A stretch of DNA of 64,000 bases from Deltaproteobacteria bacterium (GTDB taxonomy: Bacteria > Myxococcota_A > UBA796 > GCA-2862545). A program made the translations under genes and the position numbers. The stretch lies in contig REDI01000035.1 in assembly GCA_007693595.1 (NCBI GenBank), positions 1 to 64,000 on the forward strand. Reading direction: 5' to 3'. Each line of letters begins with the position of its first letter. Positions within the stretch are counted from its first letter, which is position 1. Below are positions 23,707-32,530 of the stretch, one piece after another. The notes under the pieces are model-generated. The model was given only the letters and a program-made list of their open reading frames with translations. It had not been told where the DNA came from and did no database searches.

Positions 23707-24161
23707 CCCCAGCCCAGCAGCTCATCGAGACCCTAGCGCTCGCCTCGCACCCCGAAGGCGGGTTCTACCGTGAGATCCACCGGAGCACCTCGAGCACGGC
23801 GATCCTCTTCTTGCTGCCTGCGGGGCGACGGTCAGCCTTTCACGTCGTGCGTGGCAGCGAGGAGATCTGGCACTTCTACCAAGGGGACCCCCTGGAGCTG
23901 CACCTCCTGAGCCCCGAGGGGCACCAGCGCCTCGTACTCGACGCCCTCCACCGGATCGGCGTCGTTCCGCCCGACGTTTGGCAGGCGGCGGCCCCTCAGC
24001 CCTGCGAGCACAGCGCGGGCTACACCCTGTTGGGGTGCACCGTCTCCCCCCCCTTTCGCTTCGAACGCTTCGCGCTGGCAGCGCGCGGAGCGCTCCTCGA
24101 CGAGTACCCTGAGCACGCGGCACTGATCGAGCGCTTCACCCCGGCGGCACCCGCGACTTAG
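23703..24161 (+). CDS. DUF985 cupin-fold protein
   Basis: A 152-residue protein of the DUF985 cupin family. Conserved features are LASHPEGGFYREIHRS at the N-terminus, FHVVRGSEEIWHFYQGDPLELHLL and the C-terminal GCTVSPPFRFERFALA. Members are beta-barrels; some are annotated as epimerase-like or cell-surface sugar proteins but no activity is established. Its ATG overlaps the kinase stop codon, so it is translationally coupled to the receptor kinase and may act in the same response. Its stop overlaps the convergent ATP-grasp stop by 3 bp. Confidence 0.87.
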   Translation: MTPAQQLIETLALASHPEGGFYREIHRSTSSTAILFLLPAGRRSAFHVVRGSEEIWHFYQGDPLELHLLSPEGHQRLVLDALHRIGVVPPDVWQAAAPQPCEHSAGYTLLGCTVSPPFRFERFALAARGALLDEYPEHAALIERFTPAAPAT

Positions 24162-25375
24162 GACGCGAAGAGCTGGATGTCTTGGGCGGCCTTGTTGGCG
24201 AGGGCGAGCAGGGTGTCTTCGTCGGGGTGGCGCAGGAGCAGAAAGCCGTCCGAGAGGAGGGCCTGGGTCCAGTCTCGGCGAGGTGTTCCGGGGCGGAGCA
24301 GCTCCTCGAAAGCCACGTGGGCGCCATGCTCCCTTAGGAAGTCGACCAGGCCTCGCACCTCGCGGATCCGCCCTCGACCCTGCGCCCGTTTGAAGATGAT
24401 CGCGGTCAGGTAGGGCTTATCGGGGCCGACCTGCACCTGGCCATGCACCACGGCACGCGCCCACTCCACGAAGAGATCCGCGGAAGACCCTACGTTCATT
24501 TGGTCCACCAGCCTCGCCCCGCCAGGACGGCAGCCAATCTCGCCAAACACCACCTCGCCCGCGCCGGTGCGGTACCACTCCATGTGGGTGTAGCCACGCT
24601 CCATGCCCAAGGCAGCGAGCACGCGTCGCCCCATGGTGACACCGGGCTTGAGCCTGGGATCGCTCAGGTCTCGGTAGGTGACGATGATCGGGCTGAGCCA
24701 CTCCTGAGATCGGGCGATGAGCGGTCGGGGAAGGTACTGGGAGACGTTCTCGTAGCGCGGCTCGCCATCGACACAGATCGTGTCGTAGGTGAACTCCTGC
24801 CCGTCGATGAAGGTCTCGCAGGAGGCCTCGACGACGTGACCCATGCGCGACAGGGCGCGCTCCAGCTCGTCGGGATCGTCGCAGCGATAGGTGCTGGCGC
24901 TGCCCGCGCCGTCGATGGGCTTGAGGATCAGGGGGTAGCCGATCTCGGCGGCGGCGGCGCGGGCCTGGTCGGCCGTCCTCACCCGCAAAGATTGGGGCAC
25001 CGGCACCCCCACGGCCGCCACGCGCTCCTTCATGAGCTGCTTGTCGCGAAAGCCTCGCACGGTGTCCACCGACATGCCTGACGCGCCGACGGCCTCGCGG
25101 ATCCGAGCCGCGGCGATCACCAGCGGCTCCCAGCAGGTCTCGACCCGCTCCGGACGGCGCCCCCCCAACCCGTCGAGGGTGCGTCGGACGACATCGTCCT
25201 CGTCGAGCAGCCGGGGCACCTGCAGGTAGGCCGACAGCGCCTCCTTCGCCTTGCGGGGGAGCGCGGACTTCGGCGTGTCGCCGACGCCGAGTACCGTCGC
25301 CCCCACCTCGCGCAGACCGAGGGCGAAGTCCTGCATCTCGACAGGGTGGACCGGGTTGAGGAAGACGACCAGCAT
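24158..25375 (-). CDS. ATP-grasp domain protein
   Basis: A 405-residue ATP-grasp enzyme that should join a carboxylate to an amine or thiol using ATP. The N-terminal pre-ATP domain begins LVVFLNP. The ATP-binding lid has YPLILKPIDGAGS at about residue 145, and metal-binding acidic residues lie in HMEWYRTGAGEVVFGEIGCRPGG. Its closest functional relatives cannot be named; similar proteins are found among peptide or amino-acid ligases and biotin carboxylase-like enzymes. It is a single gene, convergent with the DUF985 gene and divergent from the VOC gene, across a 119-bp spacer. Confidence 0.83.
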   Translation of the reverse strand: MLVVFLNPVHPVEMQDFALGLREVGATVLGVGDTPKSALPRKAKEALSAYLQVPRLLDEDDVVRRTLDGLGGRRPERVETCWEPLVIAAARIREAVGASGMSVDTVRGFRDKQLMKERVAAVGVPVPQSLRVRTADQARAAAAEIGYPLILKPIDGAGSASTYRCDDPDELERALSRMGHVVEASCETFIDGQEFTYDTICVDGEPRYENVSQYLPRPLIARSQEWLSPIIVTYRDLSDPRLKPGVTMGRRVLAALGMERGYTHMEWYRTGAGEVVFGEIGCRPGGARLVDQMNVGSSADLFVEWARAVVHGQVQVGPDKPYLTAIIFKRAQGRGRIREVRGLVDFLREHGAHVAFEELLRPGTPRRDWTQALLSDGFLLLRHPDEDTLLALANKAAQDIQLFAS

Positions 25376-25494
25376 GGCAACTCCACGGTGACGCGAGACG
25401 GTGCATCACACGCCCAGGGCTCGCTGGCGAGAGCGATCGTCGGCCGACCTCGTCTCCCTCGGGTTACAGCCTCCCCCCAGACCACGGAGAGATC

Positions 25495-26040
25495 ATGCTC
25501 AAGGGGATCCACCACGTCGCCTACCGCTGCCACGACGCCGCCGAGACGGTCGCTTTCTACAAGGAGGCCCTCGACATGGACTTTCAGCTCGCCATCTCCG
25601 AAGATCGGGTTCCCTCTACCCAAGAACCCCACCCCTATATGCACGTCTTCCTCGACGCGGGGCGCGGCAACGTGCTCGCCTTTTTCGAGCTGCCGACCCT
25701 GCCAGCGATGGGCCGCGACGAGAACACCCCAGAGTGGGTGCAGCACATCGCCTTCGAGGTCGAAGACCTGCCCACCCTGCTCGCCGCCCGAGAGCGCTTG
25801 GTCGGCATGGGGCTCGACGTGCTCGGCCCGACCGATCATGGGATCTTCAAGTCGATCTACTTCTTCGACCCCAACGGGCACCGGATCGAGCTGGCGGCCA
25901 ACGTAGGCACCCAAGACCAGCTCGACGAGCTGCACCGGATCGCCCCGAAGATGCTCCAGGACTGGAGCCGGAGCAAGCGCACCGTCCGGCACGCCGCCTG
26001 GCTGCACGACGGCCCTGACGAGGGCGAGCCCGAGCGCTGA
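25495..26040 (+). CDS. VOC superfamily (glyoxalase/dioxygenase-like) protein
   Basis: A 181-residue protein with the vicinal-oxygen-chelate fold. It begins LKGIHHVAYRC, with a putative metal His in HHV, a second His in QHIAFEV and a Glu in FFDPNGHRIELAA, the usual pattern of metal ligands in this superfamily. The C-terminal 35 residues extend past the fold. GGAGAG lies before the ATG. It could be a lactoylglutathione lyase-like enzyme or an extradiol-type enzyme; the substrate is unknown. Confidence 0.87.
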   Translation: MLKGIHHVAYRCHDAAETVAFYKEALDMDFQLAISEDRVPSTQEPHPYMHVFLDAGRGNVLAFFELPTLPAMGRDENTPEWVQHIAFEVEDLPTLLAARERLVGMGLDVLGPTDHGIFKSIYFFDPNGHRIELAANVGTQDQLDELHRIAPKMLQDWSRSKRTVRHAAWLHDGPDEGEPER

Positions 26041-26123
26041 GCCGTCCGCGTCAGCCGGAGCCGTTCGACGGCCCTGCAGGGTCCTCGAGCCACGGAGCGA
26101 GCCGGGGGCTCCCCTGCAGCCCG

Positions 26124-26465
26124 CTAGTTCAGCCAGCTAAAGTCTTCGACGAAGCGCCAGGTGCTCGAGAACGTCCGCCCCCCCCAAATAGCCGATGTCA
26201 GCGCGCAAGCCAGCCCACCCAAGACGCGACCCCCATTCGCCGCCCAGGTAGGAAAGAGCCGATCGTCGTCGAGCCGGCGGCGCATCACCACGGGCACCGT
26301 GAAGGTACTCACGGCCGCGATGTAGGTGAAGACGGTGAAGGTCCCGCACGGGTTGAAGAAGATAGAGACGCTCGCGACCACGACCGGCGCGAGTCCGTTG
26401 AGCCATAGCGCGCGGGTCGCGCGCTGGTAGATCATTTGGTCCACAGGATCCAAGGGCTCCGACAC
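26124..26465 (-). CDS. small membrane protein, unknown function
   Basis: A 113-residue protein starting at GTG with GAGGAGG about 8 bases upstream. Three hydrophobic stretches (about 22-40, 45-62 and 82-98) suggest a polytopic inner-membrane protein, ending in a Trp/Phe-rich tail. I do not recognise the family. It lies 84 bp after the MBL-fold gene on the same strand, and its 3' end is followed by a short GAGCC-GGG-GGCTC hairpin at 26097-26109. Confidence 0.65.
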   Translation of the reverse strand: MSEPLDPVDQMIYQRATRALWLNGLAPVVVASVSIFFNPCGTFTVFTYIAAVSTFTVPVVMRRRLDDDRLFPTWAANGGRVLGGLACALTSAIWGGRTFSSTWRFVEDFSWLN

Positions 26466-26549
26466 GGTCGCGCCTCCTCAAGCTGGAAGACGGCTGGAGG
26501 GTAGCACGACCACCAGCGACAAGATCGAGGTCTTGGAACCGTCTGAGGT

Positions 26550-27236
26550 TCAGGTGCCCGGCGCCCACCGCAGGCTGCGCCCCACCGGCAGCCCCCGCTC
26601 GCGCCGAAGGTAGCCGAGGAAAGGGTTGGTCTCGAGCTCCCGCTGCAGCGTGGTGACCGGGCCGTGCCCGCTGTGGACCCTCAGGTGACCTGGGAGCGCC
26701 AAGAGGCGGCGGAGGCTCTCGACCTGAAGCGCCGGATCGCTCATCGGAAAGTCGGTGCGACCTATCGAGCCTGCGAACAGGGTGTCGCCCACGATGATGT
26801 CGTGGTCGTCGTACCAGCAGCCCTGCCCCGGCGTGTGACCGGGGGTGGAGAGAAATCGCAGGGTGGTCTCGCCGAGCTGGACGGAGTCCCCATCGTCGAC
26901 GAAGTGGTCGATACGACCGAGCGGCAGGCGAGGCCCCCCGAGGCCGAAGAGCTGGGGCTGGATCGGCAGGGTCTCGAAGAGGGGCTGCTCCTTCCGGGGC
27001 ATGCTCGTGGGCACGTCCCACTCCTCTTGGAGCCAGGCCAGAGCGCCCGCATGATCGAGGTGGGCGTGGGTGAGCAGGATCCTCGTGATGTCCGGCGCGG
27101 GGCGGCGCGCCTTGAGCCGCTGGACCAGCTCGCGGGTCTCGCCGGTGTCGACGATCGCCGACTTCCCACTCGCCTCATCGGTCAGCAAGTAGGTGTTGAC
27201 CGAGAACGCGCCGACGGTAAAGCACTCGACCTTCAT
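26550..27236 (-). CDS. MBL-fold metallo-hydrolase (glyoxalase II-like)
   Basis: A 228-residue hydrolase of the metallo-beta-lactamase superfamily. Metal-binding motifs are THAHLDH at about residues 56-62, the GHTPGQ segment, VGDTLF with the bridging Asp, and SGHGPVT near the C-terminus. The protein resembles hydroxyacylglutathione hydrolase-like thioesterases but lacks the C-terminal glutathione-binding domain of GloB. GGAGG lies directly before the ATG. The substrate is probably a thioester, by family analogy. Confidence 0.9.
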   Translation of the reverse strand: MKVECFTVGAFSVNTYLLTDEASGKSAIVDTGETRELVQRLKARRPAPDITRILLTHAHLDHAGALAWLQEEWDVPTSMPRKEQPLFETLPIQPQLFGLGGPRLPLGRIDHFVDDGDSVQLGETTLRFLSTPGHTPGQGCWYDDHDIIVGDTLFAGSIGRTDFPMSDPALQVESLRRLLALPGHLRVHSGHGPVTTLQRELETNPFLGYLRRERGLPVGRSLRWAPGT

Positions 27237-27395
27237 GAGACCTCCGCGTCGGGGCTAACCGATACGGGAGGGCGGCGAGGCGGCCTGGAGGGCTGGTGGC
27301 GAGGCGACGGGGCAGCCCCCGTCGGCGCGAGCCCCACGAAGAGGCGACCCGACTCCAAACCTCACCCCGGCAGGAGCGTGACCGTCCCCCCAAAA

Positions 27396-27440
27396 GCCCC
27401 CTGGCGTCGAGGCCAAGGGGGGCATACAGGCCTATGCCCC
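27396..27440 (+). promoter_or_regulatory. overlapping alternative hairpins in a 250-bp leader
   Basis: In the 250-bp spacer 27237-27486 a perfect 8-bp stem GGGGCATA / TATGCCCC (27419-27426 with 27433-27440) lies 46 bases before the beta-propeller gene. Its left arm is also part of a second stem formed by GCCCCCTGG (27396-27404) with the CCAAGGGGGGC run (27413-27423), so the two structures exclude each other. It could be an attenuator-like leader or a protein-binding palindrome. The rest of the spacer is GC-rich with no supported frame. Confidence 0.35.
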
Positions 27441-27486
27441 GCGATCCGTTCGCGAGCGCGGCGCTCACGAAACCAAGGCGTGACCC

Positions 27487-28458
27487 ATGATCCTCGAGGC
27501 CTCCCTCGCCGAGCGGTGGCAGGCGCAGCTCGGACCTCTCCGGCCGCTGCACTTCACCGACGTCGACGCCACCCTCGACCTCCCCGGCCATGTGCGGGCG
27601 GGCAGCGGCTTGCGACGCTGGGGGGAGCGCGTCGTCATCGTGCAAGACGACGTCAACGCGCTGGCGATCCTCGACGAGCAGACCGGCACCGTCGCTCCCC
27701 TGCTCCTCCCCGAGGGTCCCAACGGAGGCCGCCGCTTTAGCGAACGGCGGGGCAATAAGGCCGACAAGATGGACCTCGAGGCGTGCGTGGTGCTCCCCGA
27801 TGGTCGACTGCTGGCCATCGGCTCCGGCTCGACCCCGGCGCGGGAGCACTTCGTCGTGGTCGACGCCGACCACCGCGTCACCCTCTTCGAGGGAGGCCCG
27901 CTCTTCGAGCACCTGCGCGCGACCCCTCCCTTCTCCGGGGCCGAGCTCAACGTCGAAGGAGCAGCGATCGTCGGGGCGCGCATCTACCTCTTTCAGCGTG
28001 GCAACGGCGCCCCGGTCGAGGGACGTGCGCCCACCAACGCCATCGGCGAGCTCGATCTCGGCACCTTGCTGCGCTGGCTCGACGGCGAGGGGGCGACGCC
28101 ACAGCTCCTCTCCGTTCGCAACGTCGACCTCGGCGTGGTCGATGGCGTGCCCTTCGGATTCACCGACGCAGCCCCCCTACCCGATGGCCGCATCGTCTTC
28201 CTCGCCGGGGCCGAAGACTCCCCCGACACCTACCACGACGGCGAGATCCTCGGCGCGCGAGTCGGTCTGATCGACGGCGAGCACGTGCGCGTCAGCGACA
28301 TCCGAGACGCGGCGGGCGCGGTGGCGCTCCTCAAGCTCGAGGGCATCGATCTCGTCGAGCATACGCCCACCGGCGGGTTTGAGCTGCTGGTCGTCACCGA
28401 CATGGACTGTCCCGACACCCCAGCCTCCATCGCCACGCTCCGCTGGGAGCCCCGCTGA
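27487..28458 (+). CDS. DUF6929-like beta-propeller protein
   Basis: A 323-residue protein without a signal peptide. The pattern KADKMDLEACVVLPDGRLLAIGSGS, then EHFVVVD and later FGFTDAAPLPDGRIVFLAG, fits the six-bladed propeller-like DUF6929 group of unknown function. Each repeated block ends in an aspartate-glycine turn and a hydrophobic strand. The family assignment is from memory of its pattern. It is a single gene with a long structured leader. Confidence 0.7.
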   Translation: MILEASLAERWQAQLGPLRPLHFTDVDATLDLPGHVRAGSGLRRWGERVVIVQDDVNALAILDEQTGTVAPLLLPEGPNGGRRFSERRGNKADKMDLEACVVLPDGRLLAIGSGSTPAREHFVVVDADHRVTLFEGGPLFEHLRATPPFSGAELNVEGAAIVGARIYLFQRGNGAPVEGRAPTNAIGELDLGTLLRWLDGEGATPQLLSVRNVDLGVVDGVPFGFTDAAPLPDGRIVFLAGAEDSPDTYHDGEILGARVGLIDGEHVRVSDIRDAAGAVALLKLEGIDLVEHTPTGGFELLVVTDMDCPDTPASIATLRWEPR

Positions 28459-28508
28459 TCGGGGCCGCGCTTCGAGCCCCAGCGCGACCCGCGGCTGTCG
28501 ATCACGGC

Positions 28509-29705
<1,197 letters not shown>

Positions 29706-29772
29706 GGTTTCCTCCTGTGCATCGCGGAGGGAGTATGGCCCGCCCTTCTTGTTTGGTCCATCGGAATATTTG

Positions 29773-29786
29773 GAACACAACTGTTC
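29773..29786. promoter_or_regulatory. inverted repeat, possible LysR operator
   Basis: GAAC-N6-GTTC lies in the 106-bp region between the divergent lipoprotein and LysR genes, just upstream of the TATAAA element. LysR-type proteins bind dyads of this kind in such divergent promoters; that it is the binding site is inference. Confidence 0.45.
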
Positions 29787-29796
29787 GGTTTCATGG

Positions 29797-29802
29797 TATA
29801 AA
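29797..29802 (+). promoter_or_regulatory. possible -10 element for the LysR gene
   Basis: TATAAA, ten bases before the ATG at 29812, matches five of six bases of TATAAT in an otherwise GC-rich genome. If used, the transcript would start very close to the start codon. No clear -35 is seen, which would fit an activator-dependent or autoregulated promoter. Confidence 0.35.
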
Positions 29803-29811
29803 CGAGAGACC

Positions 29812-30711
29812 ATGAACCTCCCCGTCGACAACGAGTCCCTTCGCTGCTTTCTTCGGGCCGCTGAGCGCCTACACTTTCGAGAGGCAGCCGAGCAGATCGG
29901 TCTGTCGCCCCCGGCGTTCAGCGATCGGATCCGGCGTCTCGAGGAGGACCTCGGCGCGCAGCTCTTTGAGCGCACCACCCGTCGCATCACCCTGACCCCG
30001 GCGGGCGCTCGGCTGGTTCCGGCGGCGCGTCGCACCCTCGAGGCGGCGGACCTCTGCCGTCGGGTGGTTCGCGCCTCGGCGGATCCCCTGCCCTACGCCC
30101 TGACCCTCGGCTCCCGCTTCGAGCTCGCGATGAGCTGGCTCGTGCCCGCGCTGCCCGCGCTGGCTCAGGCGGTGCCCGCGCGCACGATCCACCTCGCCCT
30201 GAGCACAGGCGCGGATCTCCTCAGCCGGACCGAGCGAGGCATGATCGACGCCATGATCTCGAGCCAACGCCTGAGCAGCGCTGCGGTCGACGATGCCCCC
30301 CTCCACGAAGAGCGCTACGCCTTGGTAGGCTCCCCCTCGCTGATCGCCGATCGGCCCCTCGATGAGCCGAGTCACGCGGCCGCCCACACCTTGCTCGACA
30401 CAACCTCCGAGCTTCCCTTGTTCCGGTACTTTCGCGACGCCCACCCTCGGGGGGAGGTCTGGGCCTTCGGGCGCATGCAGTTCCTGGGCGGGATCGGCCC
30501 GATCCGATCCCTGGTGCTGCAGGGTCTCGGCGTGGCCGTTCTCCCTCGCTACTACATCGAGCCCGATCTCTGCGAGGGCCGACTCACGGTGCTCCAGCCT
30601 CAGGTTGAGCTTGCCTCGGACCTCTTTCGGATGGTCTTTCGACGGGGCCACCCTCGCACCGAAGCGCTGCGGCAGCTCGCCGAAGAGCTCCGCGCCTACC
30701 CCCTGAGGTGA
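29812..30711 (+). CDS. LysR-family transcriptional regulator
   Basis: A 299-residue DNA-binding regulator. The N-terminal winged helix-turn-helix is clear: SLRCFLRAAERLHFREAA, the recognition helix region LSPPAFSDRIRRLEEDLG and ALFERTTR-type QLFERTTRRITLTPAG, over residues 9-66. The remainder is a periplasmic-binding-protein-like effector domain (about 90-299) containing GMIDAMISS and VLQGLGVAVLPRYY. The ATG at 29812 gives the family's normal length; the frame opens further upstream only through the repeat region. It is divergent from the lipoprotein gene at 29705. The effector is unknown. Confidence 0.92.
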   Translation: MNLPVDNESLRCFLRAAERLHFREAAEQIGLSPPAFSDRIRRLEEDLGAQLFERTTRRITLTPAGARLVPAARRTLEAADLCRRVVRASADPLPYALTLGSRFELAMSWLVPALPALAQAVPARTIHLALSTGADLLSRTERGMIDAMISSQRLSSAAVDDAPLHEERYALVGSPSLIADRPLDEPSHAAAHTLLDTTSELPLFRYFRDAHPRGEVWAFGRMQFLGGIGPIRSLVLQGLGVAVLPRYYIEPDLCEGRLTVLQPQVELASDLFRMVFRRGHPRTEALRQLAEELRAYPLR

Positions 30712-30865
30712 CCGAGGCCCACTCCTCGCAGGACCGCGGCTGCGGGACCTGGAGAGCGAGGTCCGCAGGCATGAGGATCCCATCGACCAGCCCCAAGGAT
30801 GTCGAGTCCAGCCGTCGCTGGCACGCGGACTGCACCACCGAGGCCCAACCCCCAGGAGGCCCTCC

Positions 30866-31006
30866 ATGGATCTGAACTGGTTCATCATTGGCATCAGCAT
30901 CTTCGCGATCGTGGGAACCGTCGCGCTGCCCATCGGGCTCGTCTATCTCTCGGTCAAGCGTCTTGGAACCCCGCCCGACGCCCAGACCGACGAGAGCGCT
31001 CCCTGA
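30866..31006 (+). CDS. 46-residue single-pass membrane protein
   Basis: An ATG preceded by CAGGAGG at 7 bases opens a 46-residue frame that reads DLNWFIIGISIFAIVGTVAL and continues as one hydrophobic helix (about residues 5-30), followed by a basic VKRLG and a polar Asp/Glu tail. The strong ribosome binding site, the clean amphipathic layout and a stop without overlap make it a likely real small protein. I know of no family. A positive cytoplasmic tail after the helix suggests N-out, C-in topology. Confidence 0.65.
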   Translation: MDLNWFIIGISIFAIVGTVALPIGLVYLSVKRLGTPPDAQTDESAP

Positions 31007-31007
31007 T

Positions 31008-31151
31008 CCACGATCCCGCTCTCCGTCCCCAGAGTGCCCCATCGCGCGACCTGAGCGCTTTGGCACACCCCCCTGTGGATCGTGGCCCGACCGCCGCGGC
31101 AGCCTCGTGAACCCTGGGGGTCGGGCCAGTCGCCGAGGCCACGAGGGCCTC
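31008..31151. promoter_or_regulatory. three inverted repeats in a 216-bp convergent spacer
   Basis: The gap 31007-31222 between the small membrane protein and the FMO stop has no supported frame but three perfect inverted repeats: CCACGATCC with GGATCGTGG (31008-31016 and 31077-31085), GGCCCGACC with GGTCGGGCC (31084-31092 and 31119-31127) and GAGGCC with GGCCTC (31135-31140 and 31146-31151). The first two share two bases, so they compete. Bidirectional termination is the simplest reading, though no U-tract is present. Confidence 0.4.
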
Positions 31152-31222
31152 CTCTCGATCTCGCGCCCTACCCTAAGGACGCGACGCCGACCTGCTCGGG
31201 AGCTCGTGACGGCGGAGAAAGG

Positions 31223-32530
31223 CTACTTCGCGGCTGCCACTTCGGCTTCGGGCGCAGGCCCCCTTGGACCCGCCTGACGCTCCAGGCGCTTGGCGATCCG
31301 GCGGAGGACAGGATCAAGCTTGTGGGCGCGCTTGAGCTGGCGCATCGCAGCGTGAGGATCGACGAGGTGGGTCGTAGGCGGCTTGAGGCGAGCGGCCTTG
31401 AGCACCCTGTAGAGCGGGACCTCGATCTCGGCCTGAAGCTGCACCCACCGGGCGAGCAGGGTCGCGCTCGGCCGCACGAGGGGGCCTAGCCCATAACGCG
31501 GCTGGAAAGCGCCAACCACGTAGAGATTCTCCGCTCCTGGCACGATCATGCCAGCGAGGACCTGGGGAGTCTTATGGTCGATCGGGACCGTGCCCTCGGG
31601 GAGGAAGGGAAAGCTCACTCGATACCCCGTCCCACACGCCACCAGGTCGAACCGCTCCTCGGTGCCGTCGGTGAACCGCACGAGGTCCCCTTCGACATGG
31701 GCCACGTCGGGCCTGGGGTGGAGCTTGCCGTGGCTGAGATAGTGGAAGACATCGTCGTTGATCGTAGGGTGTTCGTCGAAGATGCGATGATCAGGGGCCG
31801 GTAGACCGTAGCGCTCGTACGCGCCGAACTTGAGCCGCACGATCGCTTTGAGGGCGAGGCGCTGGGACCAGATCGGCATGAGGGGATGGATCATCTCGAC
31901 GGTGGGGATCCCCAAGAAGGACTTGGGCAGGAAGTGGTAGCCACGGCGCAGGCTCCACGCCGCGAAGCTTCCCACCCGAGCCGCTTCAGAGGCCAGGTCA
32001 CACCCCGAGTTACCGCCCCCGATGACCAGCACCCGCTTGCCCTTGAGCTGGTCGGGGCGCTTGTACTCCTTGCTGTGAAGGACCTCACCGGAGAACTCTT
32101 GAGCCCAGTCGGGCAGAATGCGGTCCCAGTGGTGACCGTTGCACACGATGAGCCCCGCGTAGACGTGCTCCCCGCGCGAGGTGCGCACCCTCCACGCCCC
32201 GCTTGACGTCGGCTCGCAGGACAGCACCTCCTCGTTGAAGCGGATCCGCTCTGTGAGGCCGAAGTGCTCGGCGAAGGCTTCGTAATAGGCGCACATCTGC
32301 GCAGCACTCGGAAAGTCGGGGTAGTGCTCCGGCATGGGCCAGTCAGGATACTCTGTGGTCTTGCGCGAGCTGATGATGTGGGCGGTCTGATAGACGCCGT
32401 GCGCCCAGTTCCCGCCCACGTGGTCGGTCGCCTCGACGTGTTCGTAGGCGATGCCCTTCTCGGCGAGGGCCTTGGCCACGGCGAGGCCCACGGGGCCTGC
32501 ACCGACGAGGAGGTGGGGACGTAAGATCAT
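31223..32530 (-). CDS. flavin-containing monooxygenase-like protein
   Basis: A 435-residue FAD- and NADPH-dependent oxygenase. The N-terminal VGAGPVGLA binds FAD, the FMO signature F-x-G-x3-H-x3-Y is present as FSGEVLHSKEY at about 165-175, and VIGGGNSGCDLA is the NADP site. A long basic C-terminal tail ends in Ala/Lys. Such enzymes oxygenate ketones (Baeyer-Villiger) or soft nucleophiles. The ATG overlaps the stop of the upstream SDR gene (ATGA), so it is the third gene of a tight operon under a TetR-type divergent promoter. Substrate likely lipid-like by analogy with other TetR-FMO-SDR clusters, an inference. Confidence 0.87.
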   Translation of the reverse strand: MILRPHLLVGAGPVGLAVAKALAEKGIAYEHVEATDHVGGNWAHGVYQTAHIISSRKTTEYPDWPMPEHYPDFPSAAQMCAYYEAFAEHFGLTERIRFNEEVLSCEPTSSGAWRVRTSRGEHVYAGLIVCNGHHWDRILPDWAQEFSGEVLHSKEYKRPDQLKGKRVLVIGGGNSGCDLASEAARVGSFAAWSLRRGYHFLPKSFLGIPTVEMIHPLMPIWSQRLALKAIVRLKFGAYERYGLPAPDHRIFDEHPTINDDVFHYLSHGKLHPRPDVAHVEGDLVRFTDGTEERFDLVACGTGYRVSFPFLPEGTVPIDHKTPQVLAGMIVPGAENLYVVGAFQPRYGLGPLVRPSATLLARWVQLQAEIEVPLYRVLKAARLKPPTTHLVDPHAAMRQLKRAHKLDPVLRRIAKRLERQAGPRGPAPEAEVAAAK

